Shown: piece after piece, positions 1-10,000 of the stretch | Position numbering within the stretch: the stretch's first letter is position 1 | Layout of the letters: the number at the start of each line of letters is the position of its first letter | NCBI GenBank assembly: GCA_040219735.1 | Contig: JAVJRX010000045.1 | Strand: one strand, 5' to 3' | DNA length: 64,000 nucleotides | Source: Coleofasciculus sp040219735 | Lineage (GTDB): Bacteria; Cyanobacteriota; Cyanobacteriia; Cyanobacteriales; Coleofasciculaceae | Program-made: the position numbers and the translations under genes | Notes under the pieces: model-generated | The model's input: only the letters and a program-made list of their open reading frames with translations | Databases searched by the model: none | Told to the model about the DNA's origin: nothing

Positions 1-200
1 TGCCGCGCTCTGTGTCCGCCTATCTCGGAGTGAATCCGAGAAAGCACGTATGGAGCGCTCTATATCAATTTAATAATTTTATTGGTCGATGCCCTGTAGT
101 CAATCGTAGACACGATTACTATAGTGTCTCTAACTGGGAGCTGTTGGTTAAGGCTGATATCGAGCAACAACGCCGGGTATCAGCCAAGCGTAAGCGTTAA
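1..200 (+). CDS. possible C-terminal end of an unrecognised protein
   Basis: The frame is open from the window edge to a TAA at 198-200. A GTG at 12 could start a 62-residue peptide, but no ribosome site is visible because the sequence begins there, so this is more likely the end of a gene lying outside the window. The visible residues are rich in Arg and Lys at the C-terminus and match no family I can name. It may not be a gene at all. Confidence 0.2.
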   Translation, partial: PRSVSAYLGVNPRKHVWSALYQFNNFIGRCPVVNRRHDYYSVSNWELLVKADIEQQRRVSAKRKR

Positions 201-228
201 CGGTTATCGACCAAAAGTTACACCGTGG

Positions 229-291
229 ACTTATACCAAGGCAGAATTACTTATGGGTAGGTTTGTCTAGGTTTTTAGAAGCGGTATAAGT
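229..291. repeat. short inverted repeat, 9-bp arms
   Basis: ACTTATACC at 229-237 is repeated as its exact reverse complement at 283-291, separated by 45 bases. It lies between the window-edge frame and the DUF1350 gene. It could be a weak terminator or a degenerate palindromic repeat. No T-run follows, so a classical terminator is not supported. Confidence 0.35.
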
Positions 292-351
292 AACGCCACT
301 CAGCCGGAAGAATGTCAAGATATAAAGATATATAAACTTCCCTCTCTTCCT

Positions 352-1161
352 ATGGACTGGCAAGAACTATCTGGTAGCTGGGTTTTAATTCCTTCCCGTC
401 CCATTGGTATCGTGCATTTTTTGGGTGGGGCATTTATTGCGGCTGCGCCCCAAGTCACCTACCGTTGGCTACTTGAGCAATTAGGGCGTCAGGGTTACCT
501 GGTTGTAGCTACGCCGTTTATCAATACCTTAGATCACGTTGCGATCGCCCGGGAAGTCCTCAACCGTTTTGAGACTACCCTAGATCGCCTCAAAGCCACA
601 AGACTACTCAAGAAACAGTATTTACCCATCTACGGTGTCGGACATAGCATGGGTTGTAAACTGCATCTGCTGATTGGCAGTCTGTATTCTGTGGAACGGG
701 CGGGTAATATTTTGATTTCTTTCAACAACTACCCCGCGAAACAGGCGATCCCATTTCTGGAACAGTTCAACGTGCTGGATCAGTTGACGTTCCTCAAGCA
801 GTTGAATATCAAGCCAGCCTTTGACGTTGAATTTACCCCCTCACCCCAACAAACCAACGAACTGATTGCCCAGCAATACGCCGTCCGCCGCAATTTACTG
901 ATTAAATTTGTCAATGACGAGATAGACCAAACCGCAATCCTATCACCTGTTCTGCAACAGCGATTTCCTAATATGGTGGTGCTGCAAATGTTACCGGGAA
1001 ATCACTTAACACCCTTGGGACAAGATGTCAACTGGAAAACGGGAGATGCATTTACTCCCTTTGATGCGATCGGTCAATGGATGAAGCAAGGCGTTTATCG
1101 GGACTTAAATCGACTGAAATTAGAGATTATACGCTGGTTAAATCCTCTGGCGGTGGGGTAA
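352..1161 (+). CDS. DUF1350 family protein, alpha/beta-hydrolase-like
   Basis: This is a 269-residue protein of the cyanobacterial and plastid DUF1350 family. The fold looks like an alpha/beta hydrolase: a nucleophile-elbow motif GHSMG places a candidate catalytic Ser at residue 99, after a strand-like segment. The opening WQELSGSWVLIP and the LGGAFIAAAPQVTYRWLLE stretch are typical of this family. The length is normal and the start at 352 is the only sensible one. The biochemical substrate is unknown, so a lipase- or esterase-type role is inferred from the fold only. The next gene fragment begins after the stop and is unrelated. Confidence 0.75.
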   Translation: MDWQELSGSWVLIPSRPIGIVHFLGGAFIAAAPQVTYRWLLEQLGRQGYLVVATPFINTLDHVAIAREVLNRFETTLDRLKATRLLKKQYLPIYGVGHSMGCKLHLLIGSLYSVERAGNILISFNNYPAKQAIPFLEQFNVLDQLTFLKQLNIKPAFDVEFTPSPQQTNELIAQQYAVRRNLLIKFVNDEIDQTAILSPVLQQRFPNMVVLQMLPGNHLTPLGQDVNWKTGDAFTPFDAIGQWMKQGVYRDLNRLKLEIIRWLNPLAVG

Positions 1162-1205
1162 GTAGAGTCTGCTGCAGGGAGTCTTGTGGAGGGGTAGGGA
1201 ACTCT

Positions 1206-1688
1206 TTTTCCGGTTGTACGGAAATTCTTGCGGGGTTAAGGTTTGATAAAGATTTAATTCGTCGATTTTTGCGGGAGGATATGATGCGTGACTCTGTGAT
1301 TTATCAAGATATTTGGGAACAGTCTAGAAAACAAGAAGCACTGTCTTTGGTGAGGCGCTTACTCTATTTACGTTTTGGTGAGATTAATTCATCGTTGATT
1401 GAGCGGGTTCAAGGATTATCGGTTGAGCAATTAGAAGCGTTAGTGGAGGTACTTTTTAATCGGTCAGAAATGGCAGATGTAGAGGTTTGGTTGGAGCAGG
1501 AACAGCGACGAGAAGGACAGGTGGCTTTGATTACACGTCAGCTCAAGCGACGGTTGGGTGAAGTGGAACCCTCGTTAATGGAGCGGATTCGGGGATTATC
1601 GATCGCGCAGTTGGAAGCCTTAGCAGAAGCGCTATTGGATTTTTCGGGCGTGTCAGATTTAGTGGGTTGGTTTGAGCAGTTACGGTAA
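1206..1688 (+). pseudogene. truncated Rpn/DUF4351 nuclease-like gene fragment
   Basis: From SGCTEILAGLRF onward this frame closely matches the C-terminal half of the intact gene at 1758-2744, including the RRFLREDMM segment and two C-terminal DUF4351 modules (LIERV..LS..QLEALAEALLDFS). The N-terminal PD-(D/E)XK nuclease half is missing. The same frame is open upstream to 1077, but there it reads through the end of the DUF1350 gene as unrelated sequence. The simplest reading is a 5'-truncated tandem duplicate. An ATG at 1279 could in principle still yield a short DUF4351-only protein. Confidence 0.65.
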
Positions 1689-1757
1689 GCACAAGGGAGT
1701 ATAATTGCTTTTTTCAAGCAACCATAATTGTGCTGGAGTGAGGAGAAAAGCAACAGG

Positions 1758-2744
1758 TTGAGTTACGACAATGTATGTAAGTATCTGGCAGAACAATATC
1801 CAGTCGCATTTGCCGACTGGCTACTTGCCATTAAATCAGGTGAGGTTGAGGTACTCAAAACCGAGTTGACTTTAGAGCCTATTCGTGCAGATGCTGTAAG
1901 CTTCCTGCGAATCGCTAATCAAATCTTGCATATTGAGTTTCAAACGCTACCCTACTCTAACCAACCGATTCCGTTTCGGATGCTGGATTACTCGGTAAGG
2001 TTGAAGCGACAATATCGTTGTGCTGTGGTACAGGTGGTTATCTTTTTACAGGAGACAACCAATGAAGTGGCTTTTACTGAGGAATATCGAGACGAGACAA
2101 CGATTCACCGCTATCGAGTGGTTCGCTTGTGGGAACAAGAACCAGCACCATTTCTAGCTAATCCAACACTGTTACCTTTGGCGACATTGGCGCGAACAGA
2201 GGAGCCTCAAGGATTGTTGGCGCAGGTAGCGGAACAAGTCGCTAGAATTCCTAATAGGGAGCAGCGACAAAATATTTCTGGTTGTACAGAAATTCTCGCG
2301 GGGTTGCGGTTTGAAAAAGATTTAATTCGTCGGTTTTTGCGGGAGGATATGATGCGTGGATCTGTGATTTATCAAGATATTCTGCAACAAGGTATATTTA
2401 GCTTGATTAGGCGTTTGATTGAGCGGCGACTGGGTAAGGTTGAACCAGCATTAATTGAGCGGGTTAGCGAGTTAGCTCCCGAACAGCTAGAGGCGTTAGG
2501 GGTAGCGCTATTGGATTTTTCTGAAGTTAGAGATCTAGTAGATTGGTTAGATCAGCAGCAGCCACGAGCAGGAGAGGTGAATTTGATTGTCCGTCAGCTT
2601 AAGCGGCGGTTGGGTGAGGTTGAGCCAGTATTGATTGAGCGAGTAAGAAGATTACCCATCGTACAGTTGGAAGCGTTAGCAGAAGCGCTATTGGATTTTT
2701 CGGAGGTGGCGAATTTAGTGGATTGGTTGGAGCAGGCTCAGTAA
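1758..2744 (+). CDS. Rpn/PD-(D/E)XK nuclease-family transposase-like protein with DUF4351
   Basis: This is a protein of 328 residues starting at the TTG that gives MSYDNVCKYLAEQYP, the usual opening of this cyanobacterial family. An AGGAG lies about 12 bases upstream. Residues 1-190 form a PD-(D/E)XK-like nuclease domain with the D..ILHIEFQ core (Asp, then Glu-x-Gln). Two DUF4351 repeats of about 55-60 residues follow to the C-terminus. Relatives are the recombination-promoting nuclease (Rpn/YhgA-like) proteins, which are often annotated as transposases although mobility is rarely shown. A longer TTG start at 1728 is possible. The truncated copy just upstream shows local duplication. Confidence 0.75.
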   Translation: MSYDNVCKYLAEQYPVAFADWLLAIKSGEVEVLKTELTLEPIRADAVSFLRIANQILHIEFQTLPYSNQPIPFRMLDYSVRLKRQYRCAVVQVVIFLQETTNEVAFTEEYRDETTIHRYRVVRLWEQEPAPFLANPTLLPLATLARTEEPQGLLAQVAEQVARIPNREQRQNISGCTEILAGLRFEKDLIRRFLREDMMRGSVIYQDILQQGIFSLIRRLIERRLGKVEPALIERVSELAPEQLEALGVALLDFSEVRDLVDWLDQQQPRAGEVNLIVRQLKRRLGEVEPVLIERVRRLPIVQLEALAEALLDFSEVANLVDWLEQAQ

Positions 2745-2868
2745 GATTACACAAGTGATAATAGAACAGTTGATGTGGTGAGTGACGTTACTAGAGGTAA
2801 AAAGCTCAACAGTTTAAAGGAAGTCTTTTCCCTTACGCCTAAACCTATGCCTGAAGTGATTAAAGATC

Positions 2869-2885
2869 TAAACCCGCCCCTACAG
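2869..2885. repeat. single arm of the AAACCCGCCCCTAC repeat family
   Basis: The bases around 2869-2885 match one arm of the GTAGGGGCGGGTTT/AAACCCGCCCCTAC inverted repeat seen complete at 4178-4233, 29448-29509 and 37845-37906. It sits between the convergent Rpn-like gene and ackA. The partner arm is not present nearby, so this is a decayed or solo copy. Confidence 0.5.
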
Positions 2886-2889
2886 ATTT

Positions 2890-4113
2890 TCACGACTTAG
2901 CCGACTCCCTCACCATGTTCCAACAGGATTGCGCGATCGCCCAGTCTTCTTGGGTATGAATCACGAAAACGCGCACGCTTGAATCCTCTGTGGAAATATC
3001 CGCATCTACGGGATTGGTTTCATTCTTGTCTGAGTCAATTTTGAGCCCCAGAAATACTAGGGTGTCAGATGCAGCAGATCTCAAAGAGGCTTGATGTTCG
3101 CCAACCCCGCCGGTAAATACCAATACATCTAATCCACCCAAGGAGGTTAACATTGCCCCTAAATAGAAGCGTAAGCGGTGTATATAGACATCTAGAGCGA
3201 GTTTAGCTTGCTGATTACCCGCCGCGATCGCGTCATTGATTTGGCGCATATCACTACTCACTCCCGATAATCCTTTTAATCCCGATTCTTTGTTCAGCAG
3301 ATGCTCTAATTGATCCGCATTATACCCCTGTCGCATCAGTTGAATCAGAATAGAAGGGTCAATTGAACCCGAACGAGAACCCATCATTAACCCCTCTAAA
3401 GGTGTATAACCCATGGTTGTATTGATACTAATCCCATCCCGGATTGCGGCTAAGGAACACCCATTACCTAAATGACAGGTAATTACTCGTAACGATTTAG
3501 CGTCTTTTGCCAACAACTGAGCAACTCGTTCCAGACAGTATTGATGACTTATACCATGAAAACCATAACGACGTATTCCTTGATCCAGCCATTCCTGAGG
3601 ACCTGGATAAATAGCGGCGGGTAAGGGAATTTGAGCATGAAATGAAGTATCAAATACAGCCACTTGGGGCATATCTGGTAAAATATTCTCTATCGCCTCA
3701 ATTCCTTCTAGATTCGCTGGGTTGTGGGATGGAGCCAGAGGAGATAGAGACGCGATCGCATCTTTCACTTCAGCGTTAATAAATGTTGGTTGACGGTATT
3801 TATCGCCGCCATGAACCACCCGATGTCCTACCACATCAATGTCACTTAGTTGGGAAATAACTTGCGTTTGACCGCGCCAGAGTGTATTCAACATTTGAGA
3901 AATCGCCTTAATTCGGTCATCGGTGGGTAGGCGTTCCTCCAGGGATTTTCCGTTACAATTCTTAACCTTTAATAGCTCCGTGTCTGACTTTTCATTCCAA
4001 TCAATTTTGCCTTCCCATATTGGTTCTGGTGGAGAATTTGGCAAAGATTCACCAATCTCATACAAACAACTTTTTTGAGTACTAGAACCCGCATTTAATA
4101 CTAAAATTTTCAT
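2890..4113 (-). CDS. ackA: acetate kinase
   Basis: AckA interconverts acetyl-phosphate plus ADP with acetate plus ATP in the cytoplasm. The start was set at the ATG giving MKILVLNAGSS, which yields 407 residues, the usual family length. The open frame continues upstream to 4305 but would overlap the phosphoketolase. Family signatures visible are the N-terminal NAGSS phosphate-binding loop, VFDTSFHAQIP, RRYGFHGISH, HLGNGCSLAAI and the FTGGVGEH segment. It lies 142 bases downstream of xfp on the same strand, so phosphoketolase-derived acetyl-phosphate is the likely substrate. The gap between them carries two inverted repeats. Confidence 0.95.
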   Translation of the reverse strand: MKILVLNAGSSTQKSCLYEIGESLPNSPPEPIWEGKIDWNEKSDTELLKVKNCNGKSLEERLPTDDRIKAISQMLNTLWRGQTQVISQLSDIDVVGHRVVHGGDKYRQPTFINAEVKDAIASLSPLAPSHNPANLEGIEAIENILPDMPQVAVFDTSFHAQIPLPAAIYPGPQEWLDQGIRRYGFHGISHQYCLERVAQLLAKDAKSLRVITCHLGNGCSLAAIRDGISINTTMGYTPLEGLMMGSRSGSIDPSILIQLMRQGYNADQLEHLLNKESGLKGLSGVSSDMRQINDAIAAGNQQAKLALDVYIHRLRFYLGAMLTSLGGLDVLVFTGGVGEHQASLRSAASDTLVFLGLKIDSDKNETNPVDADISTEDSSVRVFVIHTQEDWAIAQSCWNMVRESAKS

Positions 4114-4143
4114 CCCTGATTCTGATAACAAAAGAATGGAGGT

Positions 4144-4233
4144 GTTCCAGACGTAGCACACTACGTCTGGAACAATTGGGGCGGGTTTAATAGCATCTGG
4201 GTCACAAAAAAGGATAATAGTCAAACCCGCCCC
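4144..4233. repeat. two adjacent inverted repeats between xfp and ackA
   Basis: Bases 4144-4173 form a perfect 13-bp stem (GTTCCAGACGTAG and its complement) with a 4-base loop. Immediately after, GGGGCGGGTTT at 4178-4188 pairs with AAACCCGCCCC at 4223-4233. The second is a member of a family repeated several times in this window. Read from the minus strand both lie in the xfp-ackA spacer, where they could lower read-through or protect transcript ends. Confidence 0.75.
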
Positions 4234-4255
4234 TACAGAACTGTTCCCTGAAAAA

Positions 4256-6697
4256 TTAACACCACTGCCAATTGGTAATCTCTTCAGGATCTTCGCCATT
4301 CTCAACGATATACTGCCCGTGAGCAGCTAGCACATATTCATAATGACGAACTCGGTTATTTGCCTGTGCTGAAACGTAAGGATTTTGTCGTGCGGCTAAG
4401 CGAATCGCTTGCATAACTAAGTGATAACGACTCGTACCATTGCGGACTTGCATATCAAAGGGTGTGGTGGTTGTCCCTTCTTCCTGATACCCATTAATCT
4501 GGAATCGCTCAATAGTTGGACGCCCAAATAACAATTGCTTAATCAGCGAAGGATAACCGTGGAAATTGATAATAACAGGTTTATCGGGGGTAAATAACGC
4601 AGTAAACATTTCATCGTCTAACCCGTGAGGATGAGTGGAATTTTGTTCAAGAATTAATAAGTCCGTCACGTTAACCACTCGCACCCGTAACTCCGGTAAT
4701 TCTTGTCTCAGGATTTGCTCGGCTGCCATAACTTCTAACGTGGGACAATCACCAATTCCCACCAGTACCACATCCGGATTAACCCCATCATCGGTACTCG
4801 CCCATTGCCAAACTGAACCGCCTGCCCGACAATGTGAGATCGCCTCCTCCATGGACAACCATTGGGGTAGAGGGTTTTTGTTGGAAATAACTAAATTGAC
4901 ATAGCCTGTACTCTCCAAGCAGTGGTCAATCGTACTGAGTAAACAGTTCGCATCTGGGGGTAAATAAACCCGGGCATAGTCGGCTTGCTGATCCAAAACA
5001 CTATTAATAAAGCCAGGATTTTGGTGAGAAAAACCATTATGTTCCTGTCGCCACAGGGTTGAGGTTTCTAAGTAATTCAGAGACGATACAGGCGGACGCC
5101 ACGAGAATTCTTGGGAATATTTTAAGAACTTGGCATATTGATCCATCATCGTGGTGATAATGCCCAAAAATGCCTCGTAGGAGGGGAATAAACCATGTCG
5201 CCCGGTGAGGAGATAGCCTTGTAAAAAAGCCTGACAGGTATGTTCACTCAGCACCTCGATAATTCGTCCCCCATCCGGTCCAATCTCGCCATCAAAGGGT
5301 CCAGTGGGCCACTGATAGTTCCGCTGGGTAACGTCAAGGACTTTGTGAAGACGGTTGGATTCGAGTTCGTCGGGGCAGAAAATACGGAAGTTGTTGGGGT
5401 TTTGCTGAATCACATCCCGCAGGTATTTTCCCGCCTCATAAGTATTGCTAATGCTACTCTCACCCTGTTTACACCCTTCTTTTGCTTCTGGGTGTTCTAC
5501 GGGAACAGCGTAGTTAAAAATATTCGGTAAATCCAAGGGTTGACGCACACGCCCACCGAAGGTATGGGGATTGCTGCCCATGCGTCGTTCCCCTTGAGGA
5601 CATTGGTCTAAAATGTCGGGTAAGGGTTGTCCTTTTTCGTCAAAGAGTTCCTCAGGATGGTAGGAACGGAACCAATTTTCGAGCAGTTCTAGATGTTCGG
5701 GATTACTCTTCACCTCTTTGAGGGGAACTTGGTGAGAACGGAAATTCCCTTCAATCGGTACACCGTCGGCTTCTTTAATCCCCGTCCATCCTTTTAGCGA
5801 TCGCAAGATGATTAGGGGCCAACGGGGTTTGCTGAGGCGGTTCCCCGAACGGGCGGCTTGTTGAATCCGACAGATTTCCTGATATGCCCAATCCATTGAA
5901 GCATACATATCGGCATCCAAGTCCGCATCTTCGACAATCCGCACTTGGTAACCGTACCCGGTAAACAGATGCAGCAATTCTTCATCACTCATTGTGCCAA
6001 AAATAGACGGGCTGGCGATTTTATAGCCATTCAAGTGCAAAATCGGCAAAACTGCCCCGGATTCAGCCGGATCAATGAATTTTGTTCCATGCCATGCTGT
6101 AGCCGTGGGTCCGGTTTCTGACTCGCCATCGCCAACGATACAAGCAACCACTAGATCGGGGTTATCCATCACCGCCCCAAACGCTGTCGCCAAGGCGTAG
6201 CCTAGTTCACCCCCTTCGTGAATGGTGCCCGGAATCCCCGGATACAGGTGAGACGGAAAGCCGCGGGGCCAAGAAAATTGCTTGACTAGCTGATACACTC
6301 CAGCTTCATCGAAGGTAAGGTTAGGATAATAATCTCCTAAAGACCCTTCTAGGTAAAGATTGGCAAGGTTTGCGGGCGCACCATGTCCGGGTCCTGTCAC
6401 CAGAAACATGTTGGCATCGTAACGCCGGATCAGTCGGTTGAGATGGGCATAGACTAGATTAATACCGGGACAAGTCCCCCAGTGACCGAGTAAACGATCT
6501 TTAATGTGTTCAGGTTTTAAGGGTTCGCGTAAGAGAACGTTATCTTTGAGATAAATTTGAGTCGCTGCTAGGTAATTAGCCGCACGGCGATACTTGGCGA
6601 TCGCGTCGAGTTCGCCGCCCTGATTTTGACGCACTTGAGCAACAGGAATTTCCGGTTGAGATAAAGAGGCTTTGGCTGTTGAAGTAGTTATTGTCAT
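4256..6697 (-). CDS. xfp: xylulose-5-phosphate/fructose-6-phosphate phosphoketolase
   Basis: This is an 813-residue thiamine-diphosphate enzyme that cleaves xylulose-5-phosphate or fructose-6-phosphate with phosphate to acetyl-phosphate plus glyceraldehyde-3-phosphate or erythrose-4-phosphate. The N-terminal half shows HWGTCPG, GPGHGAPA, the EGGELGYALATAFGA segment and the GDGESETGPTA cofactor-binding motif. The middle and C-terminal domains (FCPDELESNRL, the HNGFSHQNPGF loop) are complete, and the length is normal. The start is the ATG giving MTITTSTAK. The downstream neighbour ackA completes a carbon-saving, ATP-yielding route to acetate. An open frame antisense to its 5' end (6672-6917) is not considered a gene. 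Confidence 0.95.
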   Translation of the reverse strand: MTITTSTAKASLSQPEIPVAQVRQNQGGELDAIAKYRRAANYLAATQIYLKDNVLLREPLKPEHIKDRLLGHWGTCPGINLVYAHLNRLIRRYDANMFLVTGPGHGAPANLANLYLEGSLGDYYPNLTFDEAGVYQLVKQFSWPRGFPSHLYPGIPGTIHEGGELGYALATAFGAVMDNPDLVVACIVGDGESETGPTATAWHGTKFIDPAESGAVLPILHLNGYKIASPSIFGTMSDEELLHLFTGYGYQVRIVEDADLDADMYASMDWAYQEICRIQQAARSGNRLSKPRWPLIILRSLKGWTGIKEADGVPIEGNFRSHQVPLKEVKSNPEHLELLENWFRSYHPEELFDEKGQPLPDILDQCPQGERRMGSNPHTFGGRVRQPLDLPNIFNYAVPVEHPEAKEGCKQGESSISNTYEAGKYLRDVIQQNPNNFRIFCPDELESNRLHKVLDVTQRNYQWPTGPFDGEIGPDGGRIIEVLSEHTCQAFLQGYLLTGRHGLFPSYEAFLGIITTMMDQYAKFLKYSQEFSWRPPVSSLNYLETSTLWRQEHNGFSHQNPGFINSVLDQQADYARVYLPPDANCLLSTIDHCLESTGYVNLVISNKNPLPQWLSMEEAISHCRAGGSVWQWASTDDGVNPDVVLVGIGDCPTLEVMAAEQILRQELPELRVRVVNVTDLLILEQNSTHPHGLDDEMFTALFTPDKPVIINFHGYPSLIKQLLFGRPTIERFQINGYQEEGTTTTPFDMQVRNGTSRYHLVMQAIRLAARQNPYVSAQANNRVRHYEYVLAAHGQYIVENGEDPEEITNWQWC

Positions 6698-7097
6698 ATT
6701 TTATAAATTCAAGTTAGAAATTTTGACTTGCGTTGGTAGCGGTACTCGTCTGCTGTGCAGTTTATCCAAAGATTTCAGAGGAATTCTCCTACTGGGGATA
6801 GATCATGCCAAATCCGATGATATGAACCTCTGTTCCCTAGTTCCTGAATCGTCTGTTCTACTTGGCTTACTCGTAGTGGGGTGTTTGGGTTTGGGGTTAT
6901 CCCGAACGTTTATATAGCAGTAGACACATCGATTAGGACAAAGGCACCATAGAGGCGTTCCATGCAACGTCTCTACATAAATGATGTGTCCTAACAGCTA
7001 TGGCGGTTGCTATATCTCCAACTTCTTCCATAAGTCAGAGATGGGATAGGTAATAATGAGATATTCTGAGTAGAACATCCTTCCAAAGTGACAAATT
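6698..7097. other. divergent intergenic region upstream of xfp and the LOV kinase
   Basis: These 400 bases lie between two divergent genes and should hold both promoters. GACACATC at 6923-6930 is answered by GATGTGTC at 6983-6990. Inside this is a degenerate copy of the AGAGACG...CGTCTCT palindrome family (about 6951-6975). I see no convincing coding sequence and cannot place promoter boxes with confidence. Confidence 0.5.
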
Positions 7098-10000
7098 GTG
7101 ATTAACACTCCTGTGCATCTGCTCCTCATTGACGAGGACCCAGATGAACGAGCCTTAATCATTCGTCAATTACAGCGAGAGTTTTCCGCACTGCGCGTCG
7201 CACAGCCAACTAACTCTAAAGACCTAAATCAGGTACTTTTAGAGGATCATTTTGATATTGCGATCGCGGACTATGAACTCCCTTGGACAACGGGTATAGC
7301 TGTCTTGAAACAGGTTAAACGCCTGCAACCTGCTTGTTCATTTATCATGTTTACCAGTCAAGACAGTGTAGAACTTGCTGTAGTGGCAATGAAGGCGGGT
7401 TTAGATGACTATATTATTAAATCGCCGTCCCATTATCCAAAACTGGTGACAGCCGTCTGTGCTGCCTTAGCGTCTAAGTTACAGCCCCAATCTTCTTTGC
7501 CACAAACGACTCAACCTGTCCCTATTTCCCAGAAATTACAACTGATCGCCACACTCCAAGCCCGGATTGCTCAGCAAACTACAATTGTGCGGTTTAGTCA
7601 ATATGCCTTAAGAGGGATTAACATTGACTCTTTGATGAATTGTGCGGTCAATTTGTTAGCGAAAACGCTCAACGTAGACTACACCAAAGTCCTGGAATTA
7701 CTTCCCGATGGCAAAGCATTGTTGTTGCGGGCGGGTGTAGGTTGGCAGGTTGGTTTAGTCGGTAAAGCGACTGTAGATACGGGAATTAATTCCCAAGCAG
7801 GCTATACTCTCGTCTCCCAAAAACCAGTCATTGTCGAAGATTTGCGGACGGAATCACGATTTTCGGGTCCACCTCTATTACGCGATCATAGAGTTGTCAG
7901 TGGGATGAGTGTGATTATCCCCGGACTTTCCTCAGCGAGACTAGAGAAACTGAAACATTGGGACACCATGTCTAATCCAGAGAATCAACCCTTTGGAATT
8001 TTGGGTGTTCATAGCACAGTTTACCGCCAGTTTAGCCAAGATGATATTAACTTTTTACAAGCGATCGCGAATATTCTCAGTGCAGCGATTGATCGTTGTC
8101 AGCAAGGGGAACGATTGCGGATACTAGAGAGTGCGGTTAATGCCAGTAGCAACGGGATTTTAATTAGTGATCCCTATCAACCGGATAACCCAATTATTTT
8201 TGTCAATTCTGGATTTGAACGACTCTCCGGTTACAGCGCCTCAGAAACACTCGGTTGTAACTGTCGCTTTTTGCACCGAGATGACTCAAATCAAACTGGA
8301 TTGGATGAATTACGACAGGCGATTGCGACGCAAAGAGAGTGTAAAATCACCTTGCGGAACTATCGTAAAGATGGTTCTTTATTCTGGAACAATCTCTATA
8401 TCTCACCCGTGCGAAATTCCCAGGGAAAATTAACTCACTTTCTGGGAGTGCAGACGGATGTTACAGCCCAGAAATTAGTCCTAGAAAAGCTTCGCCAACA
8501 AGCACAACTATTAGATTTAGCCAATGACGCGATTATGGTGCTGGATCTAGAGGGAAAAATTACCTATTGGAATCAGGGAGCGCAACGCTTGTATGGCTGG
8601 AGTAATCAAGAAGCCGTTGGGCAAAATGCCCACCAATTGCTGCACACTATTTTTCCGCAGCCGTTAAGCGAAATTAAGGCTCAATTATGGCATCAAGAAT
8701 ATTGGCCCGGTGAGTTGATACAGAGTACACGGGATGGGACTAACATTACTGTGGCGAGTCGTTGGACATTGCAGCGAGAACACCAAGGAGATCCATTTGG
8801 AATTTTAGAAGTTAACCATAATATTACCGAATACAAACAGTCAGAAAAAGCCCTACGTCAGAGTGAACAGCGCTTCCGGCTAGCGGTAAATCATAGTCCA
8901 GATATGTTCGTCATCTATGATGATCAGCGACGGTTTATTTTTGTGAATACGACAGCCCTTGAACGCACGGGAAAGTCATTAGCGGAGTATCTAGGACACA
9001 CTGATGAAGAAATCTGGTCGCCGGAGATTACTGAATCGTATTTACCGACGCTCAAGCATGTGGTAGAAACCCGAACTCCGCAGACAATAGAAGCCACGAT
9101 TACATTACCGAATACTAACCCCTTTACCACAGTAATCAAATATGTACCGATGTTAAATGAGCGCGGTGAAATCGATCAAATTCTCGGCTTTACGTTTGAC
9201 ATCACCCAGCGCAAGCGACTTGAAATTCAATTGCGACAGACGATTGACCGCCTGCAAACCTTACAAACCATTGACAAAGCCATTCTCGCCGAGCAATCAC
9301 CCTCTGCGATCGCGCAAGTGGCGTTAAGGGGTTTAAACGCTTTGCTATCTCGTCGTCATCTGAGTGTTGTGGTGTTTGATTGGGACTCGCAGCAAGCCCT
9401 TCTCCTCGCGACTGACGGTGAGGTAGATAACCCAGCCGGAACAACAATTGCTCTAGAACCATTTACCTCAAAGCTTACCCAATTCGCTGACGGTAAAATC
9501 CATCAACTCCCACAGCTAGAGATTGTGCCATTATTGCAACCCATAGTGCAAGCCTTACTCTCACAGAACGCTGAATCTTTCCAGATTATTCTACTCAGAA
9601 GTAAGCAAGAATTAATTGGCACACTCAACCTAGAATTCAGTGGAGAAAATGTCCTGAATGAGGAGCATAAAACCATTGTACAAGAGGTCACCAATCAACT
9701 CGCGATCGCGATCGCTCAATCCCGATTACAACAGCAGCTTCGACGCTACACCACTGAACTAGAAGAACGGATAACCGAACGAACGCAAAAATTGCAAGCT
9801 ATCAATGGTGAACTCGAAGCATTTTCCTACACAGTTTCTCACGATCTCAGAGCGCCGTTACGAGCCATGCAAGGGTTTGCGAATGCCTTAGTTGAAGATT
9901 GCGGTTCCCAGTTAAATTCAATCGGTTTAGACTATGCTCAGCGGATTATCACCTCTGCCCAGCGTTTGGACAACATGATCCAAGACTTATTAGAATATAG

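Noticed and set aside
6672..6917. 81-codon open frame on the plus strand overlapping the xfp start
   Set aside because: It begins inside xfp on the opposite strand, has no ribosome site and no recognisable features.
7700..7960. GAF domain of the LOV kinase as a bilin-binding phytochrome/cyanobacteriochrome domain
   Set aside because: No Cys is found at the chromophore-attachment position (LLRDHRVVSGMSV), so bilin binding is not supported.
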